Shown in pieces: positions 53,244-53,690 of a stretch of DNA of 53,690 bases (position 1 is its first letter; every line of letters begins with the position of its first letter). The position numbers and the translations under genes were made by a program. Below the pieces are notes generated by a model. The model saw only the letters and a list, made by a program, of their open reading frames with translations, had not been told where the DNA came from and did no database searches. Origin of the DNA: Loktanella sp. (GTDB lineage: Bacteria > Pseudomonadota > Alphaproteobacteria > Rhodobacterales > Rhodobacteraceae); assembly GCA_024635625.1 (NCBI GenBank), contig JAGXIQ010000160.1, forward strand, positions 1 to 53,690, given 5' to 3'.

Positions 53244-53690
53244 GAGGTCAGTTGGTTTGGTCACATTCTTCCGATCCGACCTTAGGTCACTGATGTAATA
53301 TTTCACTAAGGCATTAAGAAACCAGAGAAATTAGGCGTGTCATAAAAAATGCGTATTTACCCCAAAAGGCACTTGCGGGCCTCCGTTACTATCCGTAGAA
53401 CCCCTCTCAACGAAGCGACGCACTAGCCGCTACGGACGACCGGAAGAGCCAGACAGACGATAGACTGGGTCGGATGGAAGTTAGATAATTCGGAGTTTGA
53501 CGGGCGGGCGCGCCAACAAGATAGGGCGCACCATGAAGTTATTTATCCAACGCTGTTTGAAAATTTAGTATCTGAAGAGATATGTGGGCGGTTTGGTTCG
53601 GTTCGATGGATCAGACGTCTGTATATCGCGCTCATAGACTTAGGTCGATGATTGAGTGTCAGCTTCACTGTTTGATGTGGTTTCTTGTTA
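53244..53690. other. Gene-free right end of the window
   Basis: No reading frame of useful length, tRNA or recognisable repeat. The stretch is more AT-rich than the genes to its left, which suits a promoter region for a gene beyond the window. I see no attachment site or insertion sequence. Confidence 0.4.

Overview
The window is a high-GC chromosomal segment from an alphaproteobacterium of the Rhodobacteraceae (Rhodobacter/Roseobacter group). The main evidence is a bacteriochlorophyll and carotenoid gene block whose puf operon ends in pufX and is followed by dxs, as in Rhodobacter. Supporting evidence is TGT-N12-ACA operators of the PpsR/CrtJ type, a single C-minus ribosomal protein L36, and a GC-rich intergenic element of a kind I associate with this family. 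The organism is most likely a phototroph (aerobic anoxygenic or purple non-sulfur). The genus cannot be fixed from the sequence alone.

Layout. (1) 1-4000: the alpha subunit of a molybdenum/tungsten formate dehydrogenase, then an exported beta-barrel protein. (2) 4.0-14.8 kb: an acyl-CoA synthetase, a complete branched-chain-amino-acid-type (LIV) ABC transporter and a divergent phenylacetate-CoA-ligase-like protein. A perfect palindrome lies upstream, and the block probably serves uptake and CoA activation of an organic acid. It is followed by an exported pseudo-caspase with peptidoglycan-binding domains. (3) 15.2-24 kb: mixed housekeeping and accessory genes: a Ca-loop repeat exported protein, rpmJ, tRNA-Val, an N-formylglutamate amidohydrolase, an SLC13/TrkA-C permease, DNA polymerase IV, a Nudix hydrolase, an orphan HyuA-like protein and an ABM-domain protein. 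(4) 24.1-28.4 kb: a CDP-alcohol phosphatidyltransferase and an ABC transporter matching E. coli YnjF and YnjBCD.

(5) 28.6-43.3 kb: the photosynthesis block. crtC and crtD run leftward. crtE-crtF, bchC-bchX-bchY-bchZ and pufQ-B-A-L-M-X run rightward with overlapping or tightly spaced genes, then dxs. Together they encode spheroidene-branch carotenoid steps, chlorophyllide a reductase (BchXYZ) plus the BchC dehydrogenase, the core LH1-reaction centre complex, and the isoprenoid entry enzyme. crtA/I/B, the early bch genes, puhA and the regulators are not here, so the cluster is split or continues elsewhere. Five operator-like palindromes sit in the crtD-crtE and crtF-bchC gaps. Hairpins between pufA and pufL fit the known use of mRNA processing to make more LH1 than reaction centre.

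(6) 43.5-53.2 kb: an SPFH/NfeD membrane pair, pyrF, a cytoplasmic beta-propeller, an acidic Ala/Glu/Pro-rich membrane protein, clpB behind a sigma-32-type promoter, a fasciclin protein and the msrPQ methionine sulfoxide repair pair. The last ~490 bases hold no recognisable gene.

The most interesting items are the ynjF-ynjBCD association, the CoA-ligase-like protein without its usual P-loop, the catalytically dead caspase-like protein, the crtD/crtC junction that lacks an ordinary start codon, and the operator and hairpin architecture of the photosynthesis operons.
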